From Davidsoniella eucalypti (taxonomy: Eukaryota; Ascomycota; Sordariomycetes; Microascales; Ceratocystidaceae): a stretch of 64,000 bases of DNA. Where the stretch lies: NCBI GenBank assembly GCA_004009845.1, contig RMBW01000018.1, forward strand, positions 124,001 to 188,000. The letters run 5' to 3'. Below, one piece after another: positions 43,494-54,612 of the stretch. Numbering within the stretch: the stretch's first letter is position 1; every line of letters starts with the position of its first letter. Under the pieces are notes generated by a model. That model was not told where the DNA came from, did no database searches, and saw only the letters and a list, made by a program, of their open reading frames with translations. Both the position numbers and the translations under genes were made by a program.

Positions 43494-45144
43494 TTAGTAG
43501 CCCGCCGGTTCTGACTTTATGGGATAGGGTGATTGGTCGAGATTCTGGCGACATTCGTCTTTCCAATGTTTAGGAGTAATATGATCAACGATTTCCTTGA
43601 ATGCAGTCTATAAGAGAAGGAGGTATTAGTAGATGGTAATTAACGGTATTTCTTTCTGGTAATACGGATAGGATAGATATACTCACCAAGGTACAGAAAG
43701 TCTCGTCCCCGGGCAAATGGTTTCCTCCGTGACGACAACCGGGGATGGTCACAGGTTTGTCGTTGTACCGTATTCTGACGAAATACCCTTCAAGGGCTTT
43801 CTTCTGTGCGCTGTCCAGTGCCTCCGTGGGAGTGCGGCCAATCTTGCGTCTAGCACCGCTACCCCTAAGTCCAAACCATCCTATTTGGGATGCCTTTGGA
43901 GCGGGTTTATTTGCTGCTCGGAACAACTCGATGGCTACGTGGCTAGTGAAGGGCGGCCAGCGTCCGTCATCTGCGCCCAGCGAAGTGAGCATCGCTCCAA
44001 TGGTTGTATCGTGGCATCCGTTTAACGCGATCTTGCTTGCTGTGGTGGTCGAGCCCGTGCTAAGACCTTCGGCGGACGAGACTAGCGACTCTACTACACT
44101 GCCAAGTAAGGGACCGGCACCAAGCCTCCGTGCTTCAGTGCTTGTTGCATACATGGCGAACCACTCTTGTAGGCCAGCGTCCTCAAGGCCGGCAATGACG
44201 TCGGGGTGGTAGAATTCCTTAGGAAGTCGCGTGGAGGGGCCAGTACCATAGGCGCGTGAAGCATTAATACTGTCCAAAACACCAAGTGAGGAAGGCGTAG
44301 AGTTCAATGTGATGCGCGGACTATTGCCAGGAGAGCCCATGTATTTGCCGATGTGGGCATGGACCTTATCGGCTGCCGGTGATGTGTCCCAGTTGCGCGC
44401 AGCTTGCCTAACAAAGCCCTCAACTAGTTGAGCAAGACGAGCGCACGCACCGCTGTTGGGATATATGGTCTCATCTTGTGGGACTGACTGGGCTATTTCG
44501 AAAGGACCAAGATCGGGCGCACGATGGCTAGGCGGGTATAGGCCGGTGACAGTGTGCTGTAGAGATTCGAGGGCGCGTGGTACTGGAGAGGATCGCAAAG
44601 CGAGGATATTTTGGGTAGATAGCCTGGGCGGTAGGAAGCCGAGTGATGTGACATAGAGTTGTCGTAGATGGGTACCGAGGGCATATGTAGTTGCGCGACC
44701 GCCGTCGGTGAGAGTACCAAGTCTGCAGAGATCTTCACGCGGTGAGCCCCCGACAGGTGGATGGGGCATGGTAGAGTCGGATGCAGCAGCCATTACAGTG
44801 AGTTTGAGCTGCCAGTCCATGGTATTATCGGGTGGTAGCGGCACATGTGGATCGGCGGAATCGGTGGGAAGGCCCGCGTTGGAGGCCGTGGTAGACGATG
44901 ACGTAGAGGACGACACAGCTGAATGTGGCGACGATGAGGGCATCGAGATCAGACTGCGCATGTTGCGCGCGTAGCTACAGTACGGCCATAGTTGCGGATG
45001 GTTCAGATGCGCAAAGCGCGGCTTTATGGGAGTGCGCTCGCCATGGCGTAGGAAAACATGGACTTGCTGGAGGGTCACGGAGGACGGATAAAGAGCGGCG
45101 AGCTCAGTTGGCGAGTATGGGGCGGGCGGAGATCGAGACGTCAT
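43494..45144 (-). CDS. Histidine acid phosphatase-family protein
   Basis: Two exons, 45144-43687 and 43607-43494, with a 79-nt intron (GTGAGT donor, ATAG acceptor) and phase 0, giving 523 aa. Splicing extends the C-terminus from ETFCTL into TAFKEIVDHITPKHWKDEC, the usual end of this family, which supports the junction. The catalytic motif RHGERTP is at residues 33-39, and the proton-donor HD pair is H378-D379 in NGCHDTTIGAM. The frame opens upstream only at a TTG; the first ATG is 45144. I see no signal peptide, so it resembles the intracellular lysophosphatidic acid phosphatase (ACP6) type rather than secreted phytase or PhoA. The substrate is unknown. Confidence 0.88.
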
Positions 45145-48100
45145 GGTCAAGCAGGCTGGTTGGTAGTTGGTAGCGATATGTGGGCTGCGAAGAAAGACAC
45201 CGGGAGTTTAAGCGCGAGAGACACAATAAGATAGATAGATGCTGGCGTGTGGAGGGTGACGAGAGTAAGCGAAAGTGAAATGCGATCCCAGCAAAGAAGC
45301 GATGCAGACAGATAGATTCCAGCACTGAAACAGCAGCTTCAAAGTAGGGGAGATGATAACAGATAGACTGGCTGCTTCAGCACCTTGCGGAGCTTCACGT
45401 TAAATGCTTTTGACAAAGGAAACAAGACAGGCCGTGTCATGTGCAGAAGGTCCGCAGCTTTCTTACTAGAGAGCAGGAGACCAAGAAGTTGGAGCTTGTT
45501 GCTCTTGCTGCCAAAAAGATGCGCCTTTCTTTGTTGACGGTGGACGTTGGGATTCATTCCCTCGGTTGCTGTGAAGCCACTGAAGCTTCTCCAATACAGC
45601 GGGTGTTTTGCCTATATTTTACTATTGGTTCCTCAACAAAACAAACCCATACTAACAGGCAAAGCTTCTCCTAATAAAAGCGGGACTAGTAGCCAAGGGC
45701 CAACCAACACCTTGGAAAAGTTCACGGACTTTTCTGTGGTTGTGTAGGCTCTTGTGAGCTCCGATGCAAGCTATCTTGTTGGCTTCTTTGAGTTGACGAT
45801 GCCCTGTTTTTCATTATAGTAAAGAGCTGCTGAAGCCAAGGAGACACATCCTGGTTGGACATTACTTTGGTGATCCTCTTTTGAGACGATTAACGAGGAT
45901 AGAAAAAGACGACCTTGAGTGTGGAGCCACACGTAGCCTTTAACGCCACATGTTAACGCCACATTTCAGACATATAGTTATATTTATCATGTATCTACTT
46001 ATATTGCTAGCTAGCAGGCCTACTTTCTTGACCGTCTTTGAGGATGTTAATTGTCAGCTGAAATATTGGTATCGATTGGTCCCCCTCCCTCACTATTCCA
46101 ACTCCAGGATGCTAGTTCGGAGAGTTATTCAGAAGATGTATGTTGGTGGCAGTATATATTTTACCTGGTAATATTGCGGATTATCACTTCAACAGTATGT
46201 GTAATATCTAGACAGACAAGACGCTCGGAAATACATATTTTGCATGTGCCAGAATAGCACACATGTTGTAATATAATATATGACATTCAGCAATGCCCAG
46301 TGTGTCTACAGTGGTAGCCTGGCCAGAAAATAATAAAATGCGACTATAACGCAACATAAATCACATCTCACTCTTCTTGTTTCTTTGACCATAACAAAGC
46401 AAAAACTCGGTGCGGCCGTGCGAGTCTAGTAAGACTCAGTGTGGACATCGCTGGCAAAAGTAGACGGTACAGATATGCGTGGCAACATGAGATGTCGGTG
46501 GGTGGAACATGAAAGCTAAGACATATGGCAGCGCGAGGGACTGCTGAGAATATATGATATACATATGCATATATATCCTACGAGCACGGTAATGTCAGAT
46601 GCCGATGGGTGTACGTGCTTTATAATGCTAATCATGCATACATATACAGACACAAAGGTTGTAACTACTACACAGAGCCTGATCTCCTGTTGGTGTTCCA
46701 GCTGCTCTCAATCAGTTTCCGGATTGAGCCATATGCAGTGTCGTATCGGAACACAATCTAAAGTCAACGGCTGGTTCTAGAAAGGCTGCATTTGGTAGGA
46801 GAACATGAGCCGAGAAAATCAACCACTAGATTGAACATTTCTCCTCTCTTTGTACCTTGGACTCTGTAAAATCTAGACCGATAATAATATGTACGTACAT
46901 ATGTATGTTCTCCATAAGATAGGGCAGTCCTTATTGCATTAGTGAAGTGATATCGTACTGCTACCTATCATCAATCGGGTTGAGATCGAGCGAGTAGCTG
47001 CTTCATTCTCTTGTTCTCACTCCGCTTCTTTATCCCTGAAGCGAATTGCCCCTCGTCGATCTCAGCCTGTTGTGTGTTGTCGTATACAGCTTGATCCTAG
47101 TCAAGTTCGGCTTGCTCAAAAATTGAGGCTGCGTTTCCTTGCCTCTTCCCACTTTCAACTGGGTTTCCCTTTTCTTTAGTGCAAGCCCACCTCGTTCAAG
47201 TCGTTCGTTCGATCAGTCTAAAGCCAAGCCTTTTGGTTCTTCTCTTTGGCAGGCAGCCAAGAATCATAGCTATCCCAGCCATCGAACATTATCCCTGCCG
47301 GCACATGCCAGAGAGAAAGAAAGAATAAAACGGGAACAAATCATAACTTTGCGGCTCAGGATCTTGGCCATTGATGTCATCAGCAAAAAAATCGTAAATC
47401 AGTAGTATCAGGAAGCCGAGTCGTAGTGTTTTTTTCCGAGAAAAAAAGACAACTATAGCAAGGATAATGTATCTGTAATCAGAAAAAGAAAAAAAGGTGG
47501 TGCTTTTTATCAGAGTGTAACATCACCATGATTCATTTTTTTCAGCGGCGGCTTAGGCGGAAGGCACGCTTATGAGTAATTATCAGCAAATTATTCAGGC
47601 AATGACGGGGGACCTGGGACGGGAAACGACCCGAACAACATCTGTTGAACTGTCGAAAGGAAAATGCCTTCCTTCCACTGGTCGAGATTTCCCACCAGGT
47701 GAGACTACAGCCAGTAGTATGCTCGGCTTGCGTGCGTGCCTACCATATATGTATGTCAGTCTAAGGGGGTCCTGCTTGGTTTGTTGAGCGCAATTACTTC
47801 TCTTGTCACTTTATATATCTATGTTGACACTTTTTCTTTGTTTGTCTCTTCTTTCTCTTGTTTATTTTTTTTGGTCAGCCTCGTTGGCACAGAAAATTCT
47901 TCACGATCTCTTTTCATGTTGTGTGCCCTTTTGTTCAAAGAATCGAACTTTGCAGTTCTTCATCCGTTAATTCCGTCTAAAAACCCTTGTTCCTATTCCT
48001 AGTCCTTTTTTGTTTGCTTGTTTCTTGCCCCTGGCGTTTTTTCTTCTGCTTTGGGTCTCTATTTGCCGCTCAAGGAAGGTCTTTTCCTCTCTTTTCGAAG

Positions 48101-48619
48101 AGGAACTCTGACATCACTGCAGTATCAAATAGGTCTTATCGTTAGTCGAAGTTATACTCAAACGTCTTTTTTGGAAGACAAAGGGGAAAAAAGGCTGCAA
48201 AAAGCCTCCAACATATCGGGCAAAAATTGGCTCTGTCTTGGCTCAACTGCGTCGTGTTTATGTTCATCTTTTATCTTGCTGTCTGACTAGCTGGGCGAGA
48301 TTTCCCTTCCGACGCATGACTTGCTCGCTGCGGAACGGCCGGATGTTAACCAGTAGCTCGATCACTTTGAATTCTTGTGATTTGCAATCGTCCGTCAAAG
48401 AACCCGCAGCTAGTTTTGTCTCTCGGTTACCGGGATCTAGACTATATGAGGTAGCGTCTCCAAGTTGATTTAATATTCATAAACTCATCAAACTTTGCTT
48501 CTCTTACTCGGTCTAGTGATCAGCCACCACTTTAAGGCTAATATCGTCAACAAAGTCACTTATATATTCCCACATATCGGCTCATATGATTATCGACCAG
48601 CCCTTGGCTTGTATATGAA
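45145..48619. other. Intergenic: phosphatase promoter, gene-free stretch, lipase leader
   Basis: The phosphatase promoter lies just right of 45144. From 45,300 to 47,000 I see only short frames without features and palindromic TACGTACATATGTATG-type runs at about 46890-46910. 47,100-48,619 is C/T-rich with frames up to 90 codons and is probably the long leader and promoter of the lipase-like gene; an untranslated exon or intron there is possible but not demonstrable. Confidence 0.45.
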
Positions 48620-51031
48620 ATGGCCTTTACAATACCATCTCTTCGAAGGAGATCCCAGGATCCCGCTATGCTAGTACAACTCGAGTCTCAATCTCGGGGC
48701 AGCTCGCCCAAAGCCAGATCAGCTGCGCCACGGAGTCTCGTTTCGCCCACTATCCGCAATAGTGACGCCGCTTTGAATCACAGGGCCAGCGGCTTCTCAC
48801 AAAACTTCAGCTTAAGTTTAGATGAAGAGCCGATTTCTCCCCGTAGTCCAGTGCCACCTCATTCAACGACTTCTTGTCATCTTTCTGGAAACAACCGCAC
48901 CGCCATGGCTGCAACTATCGTCACTCCTTCACTACATCAGCATCATGTTCACTCATCACATTCCCATGCAGTCAGCCGCCCAGTGCGGTCCGCTAAAAAG
49001 GCCACTGCAAAATCCCATAAACGCACCGTATCTACCGGTACAATGGGCCTCAAGCGTCTGCAAAGGGCGCTGCCTTCCATCAGTATACCGTCGTTTACAC
49101 TGCCCATATTCACGTCGCCCTTCGATTTCGGCTCTAAGAAGAACACGGAGGACATAAGTCCACCCCAGTCCGCCCCCGGCTCTATATCTAACCTTCGCAC
49201 CAAGCGCAAAAGCCTTCCAGCCATACTTGGTGGCGATCGCCTAGACTCATCAAGTTTGACCTCTTCTCCAACGGACCTAGAACGCCCACAACTACAACGC
49301 ACCACCACAGACGACAGTGTACTTTTCACCCCCCTTGAGCGCATGTCTTCTCTAGGAGATGATGACCGCTGGCGTGAAATTACTGAACAGGTCAACATCC
49401 GTGGACAAGCGTTCAGAGAATCTCTACCAGAAATCAAAATCCCACGCCTCTCCGCTTTCCGCTACTCGATGGATAGCGGGCCAAACTCTCCAATGTCACC
49501 CAATACCACAGGTTCATCACTCAGCCATACCAGTCTTTCGTTTGGCTCGTCTCTCACAGATTCCACGCTAGACAAGGTGCTAGAAACACTCGAAGGTGAT
49601 ATCGTTATCCTTGGTGGCTACCGTGGAAGCATCTTGCGATCGGCCGAGCCACCTCATCAACAGTTATGGGCGCCTGTGAAACTAGGTCTTGGCATGCGAA
49701 CACCGGATTTATATGTTGGCCTCGATCACAAAGACGAAGAGTCTATGGAAGAACGAATTACCCCATCTGGTATGCTCCAGAATGTCGGCCCTGTCGATGT
49801 CAGCCGCAAGTTGCACCGTAAGTTTCGTAACTCTGAAGCTGGACGAAGTGGCCGTCTGCGCGTGCATGACTATGGCTACGACTGGCGTTTAAGCCCGCAT
49901 CTCCTTTCACAAAAGTTGACAACATTCCTTGAGGGACTTCCATGTAACAAGAATCACGTCGCTCCCGAGAGTAGAGGTGCCATCGTCATTGCGCATTCCT
50001 TAGGCGGCTTAATCACTCGCCATGCTGTGAATATGCGCCCAGAATTGTTCTCGGGCGTTATATATGCAGGTGTTCCACAGCGTTGTGTGAACATCCTGGG
50101 TCCATTGCGATTTGGTGATGCCGTGTTATTCAACCATGATATCCTAACATCACGCGTCAACTTTTCGTTCCGAACGAGCTTCGCGTTCCTCCCCGAAGAT
50201 GGAAAGTGCTTTGTCAACCGAGACACGGGCGAAGAATATCCAGTAGATTTCTATGACGTCAACGACTGGATAAAGTACCGGTTGTCGCCTGAAGTTGGTG
50301 GACCTGCCCTACCACGTCCTCCGGAATCACAGGGTTCGCAAACGATTGCCGCAAAAATGAAAAGGCGCGGCTCTATTGTAGCTAAACGTACTCGTGCTTT
50401 TACATTTTCGCCAGGCCAGACTCTCTCGTCAATGTCGAGTTCTCTCCAACAAGAGCAACGAAATCAGACAGAAGCACGAAACACATCTCATAATGCATTT
50501 TCATCCCGTCTTCCCGAAGGCATAGATCCTAATATTTCAGGCTCTGCATCTTTAAACAGACGTGCTGATGTTGATCCCGTCGCTCCCCTCGATGAAGCTA
50601 CGCTAGCAGCAAATCGTCTATATCTTGCCCGCACTTTAGCCGAGATCCGTGGCTTCCGCTCAGAACTTGCACATTCGCCCATGCACACAGCATCTAACGC
50701 ATATCCGCCCATGGGCTGTATCTTTGCCAAGAACACGCCCACACTAGCCGGTGCCCGCATCCCTGGACCAGAGGCAATCCCCCGCGAGGATGCATACGAC
50801 TCTTTCTTATTCCACAGTGGTGATGGTGTGGTTTTGGCACGACAGGCGATGCTTCCTGACGGATACTCAGTGGTTAACGGAGGCCTCATTGAGGTCCAGA
50901 GAGGCCACCTAACGTTGCTAGGAGATCTGGATAGTGTGGGAAAGGCTCTGGAAGCTGTCGTTAGGGGAAGACGGAGAGGAATCGGTGTCGAAGGCCGTAC
51001 ACTACAAGCTGCTGGCAATATGGGGCAGTAA
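48620..51031 (+). CDS. Lipase-like alpha/beta hydrolase (LCAT/PGAP1-type fold)
   Basis: A single 803-aa exon. Residues 1-310 are Ser/Pro/Arg-rich and disordered, with many SP and TP sites. The hydrolase domain begins with DIVILGGYRGSILR, has a conserved RVHDYGYDWRLSPHLLS segment, and carries the nucleophile elbow AHSLGG with Ser460. A conserved SGVIYAGVPQRC strand and the FNRDTGEEYPVDFYD segment follow. A second disordered stretch occupies roughly 560-690. The C-terminal part has a conserved DGVVLARQAMLP and HLTLLGDLDSVGKALEA segment, where the catalytic His is likely in GHLTLLGD. Fungal-specific lipase-like proteins of this type are uncharacterised; a substrate cannot be assigned. No signal peptide or membrane segment is visible. 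Confidence 0.82.
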   Translation: MAFTIPSLRRRSQDPAMLVQLESQSRGSSPKARSAAPRSLVSPTIRNSDAALNHRASGFSQNFSLSLDEEPISPRSPVPPHSTTSCHLSGNNRTAMAATIVTPSLHQHHVHSSHSHAVSRPVRSAKKATAKSHKRTVSTGTMGLKRLQRALPSISIPSFTLPIFTSPFDFGSKKNTEDISPPQSAPGSISNLRTKRKSLPAILGGDRLDSSSLTSSPTDLERPQLQRTTTDDSVLFTPLERMSSLGDDDRWREITEQVNIRGQAFRESLPEIKIPRLSAFRYSMDSGPNSPMSPNTTGSSLSHTSLSFGSSLTDSTLDKVLETLEGDIVILGGYRGSILRSAEPPHQQLWAPVKLGLGMRTPDLYVGLDHKDEESMEERITPSGMLQNVGPVDVSRKLHRKFRNSEAGRSGRLRVHDYGYDWRLSPHLLSQKLTTFLEGLPCNKNHVAPESRGAIVIAHSLGGLITRHAVNMRPELFSGVIYAGVPQRCVNILGPLRFGDAVLFNHDILTSRVNFSFRTSFAFLPEDGKCFVNRDTGEEYPVDFYDVNDWIKYRLSPEVGGPALPRPPESQGSQTIAAKMKRRGSIVAKRTRAFTFSPGQTLSSMSSSLQQEQRNQTEARNTSHNAFSSRLPEGIDPNISGSASLNRRADVDPVAPLDEATLAANRLYLARTLAEIRGFRSELAHSPMHTASNAYPPMGCIFAKNTPTLAGARIPGPEAIPREDAYDSFLFHSGDGVVLARQAMLPDGYSVVNGGLIEVQRGHLTLLGDLDSVGKALEAVVRGRRRGIGVEGRTLQAAGNMGQ

Positions 51032-51338
51032 AGGGGATGGTTAAAGTTGAAAAAAAGGGAAGGAGTGAAGAACGATTTCATCATGCTTTATATATGGTAA
51101 CATTTCAAGTTGATTTGGTTTTTTTTCCTGTTTAGAAAAATAGGTTTCTTCTCTAGGAGCTCGTCTTTTGCATTGCATCTACATGTGCCTTAATAGGGCC
51201 ATTTAGCGTTTCATCCCAGCATTATATATCCTATGTACATACATCGAACTATAAATTTATAACAACCTATTTATTTATTTATTTATCATTTTACTTATTT
51301 ATTTATTTATTTATTTATTTATCATTTTACGTCTTTAT
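51032..51338. other. Lipase 3' UTR and LINE tail junction
   Basis: The 3' UTR ends near 51250. The (TTTA)n tail of LINE relic B lies at 51267-51330. There is nothing else. Confidence 0.5.
51267..51330. repeat. (TTTA)n microsatellite at the 3' end of LINE relic B
   Basis: Tandem TTTA units, interrupted by CATTTTAC, directly abut the element's 3' end. On the element's own (minus) strand this reads (TAAA)n, a microsatellite-type 3' tail such as some LINE clades carry instead of plain poly(A). The left copy keeps only a short ATATATTTATTT. Confidence 0.7.
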
Positions 51339-52713
51339 GTGGATCACGTGGATCCGACCCTAGTGGATCGTTAGACGTCGAGAGACCCTAATGGCCCTCG
51401 AAAAACCCTCTTAATGGAGGTCCAGAAAATTACAAAAGAAAGAAACAGAAAGCAGAAAAGCAGTGGAACAAAGATATTTGATGAGAAGGTCGAAGGGGGT
51501 AGGAGCAGCGCTAACCTGGCTAGACTCTTTCCCCCTTTGTCCTCCTACGGGTTAGGGGCATATATCTACAAAGAAGTTTGTCTCCTTGATGAATTTGCAG
51601 AAATCTACGACCCCTTGTTGTGTGGATAGAGTGTTGTCTATGGTAATGTGAAACGGTCTTCGTGAGAAAACCTTTGACAGACGTTTGCCCTTCCAGCAGA
51701 AGAAGAAATGTAGTGGGTCCTTCTTTTTCCCACAAGAACATGAATCTGTAAAGTTTGCATGGTGTAGGCGAAGGTGGTAGTCCACAAAGTCTCCGTGATG
51801 TGATCGGGCGGCCAGCAGGCGGCCCAGTGTCTCCCTTGGGAGAGACAGTTCGAAGGGGGTCCTGAGGCTTGCAGAAAGTCCCAGGTCCTTGTAAGTTGTC
51901 GGGGCGGAGGATGTCCACCAGTCAGTGTACTCCTCCTGAAGCCGACTCCGAGCAGCTCGTTTGATATGAGCGATGGAGGGAGGCAGGTTTGGAGGTGGGG
52001 GTAAAGTAGCGCCTTCCTTGGCCAGAGAATCTGCTATCTCATTGCCAGGTATACCAATGTGTCCAGGGACCCATATTGGGGTGACTTGTCCAGCTTTGAC
52101 ATGGCGGCACCGCCGTCTATCCGGCCAAGTTCGGGCCAGAGAGTGAAACTCTAAGATCTGGGCTTGGCTGGTGTCTGTTGGTGCGGAGCCGGGGAAGAGG
52201 CAAGCATATGCTGCTTGATTGTCAAGAATGACATGAATGTTCTTTGCGAGATGTGTGCATGGGGCTTGAAGGGCCAATTTCAGGCCGTTCAGGGCACCCG
52301 CTATCTCGGCATCAAATACTTCATGATTCTTTCCTAGGGATCCTCGTTGTCTATCAACTAGCCAGTTACCTTGATATATGGCAAATCCCCATCCAGTTCG
52401 TCCATCTTCCAGTTTTGATCCGTCAGAGTATACCATGATGTCCATGCTGTTGGTGAGTTTCCGTAGCTTAGATTGATCAAAGTTCTCTTTGGTCTGGGTA
52501 GGAGGGGGGGGACTCTTGGGTGGAGGCATTAGTAGGGGTCTGGGGGGGAGGGCTCTTATGGTCTCCAGTGTACGTCCCAGCCGTGTCATAGAGCTAGCGG
52601 AGGACCGGGTTACCAGAGGGTGATTGTGGTCCAGGCTAGTCCATCTTGCAGCCAGGAGTATCATTTTACTTATCCAAGAACAGATTTTCAATTTAGCATA
52701 AAACCCCAACAGT
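51339..52713 (-). mobile_element. LINE relic B: 5'-truncated non-LTR retrotransposon with RNase H domain
   Basis: The 3' UTR shares long blocks with relic A at 18376-18800, including GTGGATCACGTGGATCCGAC and GGGGTAGGAGCAGCGCTAACC. The minus-strand reading frame 52709-51552 is open throughout and encodes RNase H. No reverse transcriptase or ORF1 sequence remains to the right of 52713, so the copy is truncated from its 5' end. I could not identify target-site duplications by eye. Tad/I-type fungal LINEs carry RNase H after reverse transcriptase, fitting this architecture. Confidence 0.88.
51552..52709 (-). pseudogene. C-terminal fragment of LINE ORF2: RNase H domain with CCHC zinc motif
   Basis: Open for 385 codons but without a proper start (the frame opens at TTG, and the element is truncated). 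RNase H catalytic acidic residues are all present: D96 in YSDGSK, E135 in DAEIAGALNGLK, D163 in VILDNQAAY and D227 in PGNEIADSLAKEG, with the histidine loop WVPGHIGIPGNE. A CSCG...H...C zinc motif follows near the C-terminus, and a homologous stretch is deleted in relic A. The first 90 residues are the linker to the lost reverse transcriptase, with a Pro-rich run. Being intact in frame suggests recent insertion. Confidence 0.85.
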
Positions 52714-53469
52714 AGGGTTAAAGTCTAACTCATTCCAGAACTTAACAACGTTGTACTTTGGATTTAGTTTTTACGGAAAATAGTAAATGGTAATCTTCAA
52801 GTTACAATCTATTATTTTCTTGTTTTCTTTTTGTCCGACCCCTTCTTTTTGTCTGCATGTTTTTCTCCCAAGGTGTGATTATACGAATATGCAGTGAGAA
52901 CATGGATGGGCAGGGCTAACTAGTTATTCAGTCAGAGTCACCATATCTCCTCAACCCCATACAGGATATATTCACACATTCTCAGGCAATTTAGGCTGCG
53001 CCGTATTAGTGAGTCACGTCCGGGAATCATCCACAGACTGGACAAGACAAATTAGCGAATATACAGTTAGATAAATAGTAGATAGCAAGGCCGAAATCAC
53101 TATCCAAGTAGTTCTGATTCCCTTTCTATTTTTTATTTTTCACGAGATTTCCATCAACCAAGGACCATCTTTCATTGGCAAGATTACTACCTCCTATTTC
53201 TACGTCTTGGTTTCCAAAACTCACCTATAATAGCCTGTGTCTGATACTCAAAACAATCGTCGTCAAGTTTATATACTTAGCAAAAGACCATATCTCAGAA
53301 TGTTTCATTTCCTGGTGTTAACTAAATCCTCACTTCAGCATTTGCAACAACATCTCAGAACAACGCTACTGCATATGTCTCCGCGTTCTGTGCCTCTATA
53401 ATAGGCCTTCCTTTGCACGATAAACACAATCTAAGTCTGGGTCATACCGCAATAACACCCATCATCGGT
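52714..53469. other. Intergenic: upstream of kinase-like gene
   Basis: AT-rich sequence. Frames from 53413 start at a TTG and are explained by the kinase-like gene. No RNA gene or other repeat seen. Confidence 0.5.
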
Positions 53470-54612
53470 ATGGATCACACACCGCGCTCGGGGGCCGCAC
53501 GGCAAGCTAGACCAGGCCCTGGAAATGCGTCACCACCTGATTTTAAAATGAGGCGGCCGAGGACATATCAGGCCCGGAGTGGTCTTTCACCGGTTCTACC
53601 ACAAGACGAAAGCAGCTACTCTGCGCGACTCCACCATTCCGAACAATCGTCTCTCTTCAACATATCCCCACCACTATCGCCATCCACGTCTCGTGGCGCC
53701 GCTGATCAGAGCTCCGTAGTGCAGAAGCCCACCTTCCATCCACTGTTCCCCTTGTCTTCATCACCGCCAAGCCATGCTGAGCGGCAGGAGCTGGTGTTGC
53801 CGCGTTTAGATGCTGCGTCGTCGCCGACGATGCCGGGTGTGCGGCCGCCTATCACTGTTCTGTGGCATCCCGAGCGGATCTCGCTCGGCGATCTAGTGCC
53901 GGTTCGGAGACTGCGGCCATACATGTTTGAGTGTAAACGCATATCGGATCCCACGGGGCCCGCTATCATGGCAAAAGTAGCGGCCACCGAGGGTCATATC
54001 TTCATGTTTGGCCAGGAACTTGGCATCTACGAACGACTGCATAACTTACAGAGCATGTTGCGATTTTCTGCCCACGAAGAAAAGTCGTCGCTGGGGGTAG
54101 ATTTCCCTTTGAGCGTTTCACTTGACTCGCGTCAGCAGCAATCAGGCGATCCTCCCCCGCCTCCTTTAGCACTAGCCACGGGATACTCCATCGGGCAGCA
54201 AACACCATCCTTCGTAGGCCACATCATCGACGAGACGACAGGACGCGCTGTCGGCTTTGCAATGCGTAAGATTCCCGGCCATTATCCGCGACCTGGCGAT
54301 GCAGAGGATCTAAACTTATGCCGGAATGCCTTGCAGGCGCTACACGAGCTGGGGCTGGTGCACGGAGATGTACAGAAAGAGAACTTTATTATCACTACGG
54401 CTACTGATAGTACTGGTTCTAGTACGAATGCTACGATGGCTGCGGGAAGTAGTAGCCGGATGGTCGGTGGACGAGAGCGTCGCTGGGCTGTTATTCTGGA
54501 CTTTGAATATACGCGCCCGGCATGGTCGTGGGCGGAGATAGAGGCGGAGATGGACTCTTTGCAACGAGAACTGGGTGGACGGCCAGAACGCAGATCGAGA
54601 AAGTCTACTTAG
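53470..54612 (+). CDS. Atypical protein kinase-like/phosphotransferase-like protein with DFE motif
   Basis: A 380-aa intronless protein; I chose ATG 53470 because the frame extends upstream only to a TTG at 53413. The N-terminal 115 residues are Ser/Pro-rich. Weak N-lobe-like sequence follows (AIMAKVA with a candidate Lys, then QELGIYERLHNLQ). The C-lobe has ALQALHELGLVHGDVQKENFII: H298-x-D300 stands in for HRD, with the Asn of KxxN kept. The metal-binding motif is ILDFEY (D344), Glu replacing Gly of DFG. It ends 37 residues later, so the C-lobe is short. This is the pattern of fungal expanded kinase-like families; substrate and activity are unknown. The region around 54180 (GYSIGQQTPSFVG) aligns with no family I can name. 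Confidence 0.7.
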   Translation: MDHTPRSGAARQARPGPGNASPPDFKMRRPRTYQARSGLSPVLPQDESSYSARLHHSEQSSLFNISPPLSPSTSRGAADQSSVVQKPTFHPLFPLSSSPPSHAERQELVLPRLDAASSPTMPGVRPPITVLWHPERISLGDLVPVRRLRPYMFECKRISDPTGPAIMAKVAATEGHIFMFGQELGIYERLHNLQSMLRFSAHEEKSSLGVDFPLSVSLDSRQQQSGDPPPPPLALATGYSIGQQTPSFVGHIIDETTGRAVGFAMRKIPGHYPRPGDAEDLNLCRNALQALHELGLVHGDVQKENFIITTATDSTGSSTNATMAAGSSSRMVGGRERRWAVILDFEYTRPAWSWAEIEAEMDSLQRELGGRPERRSRKST

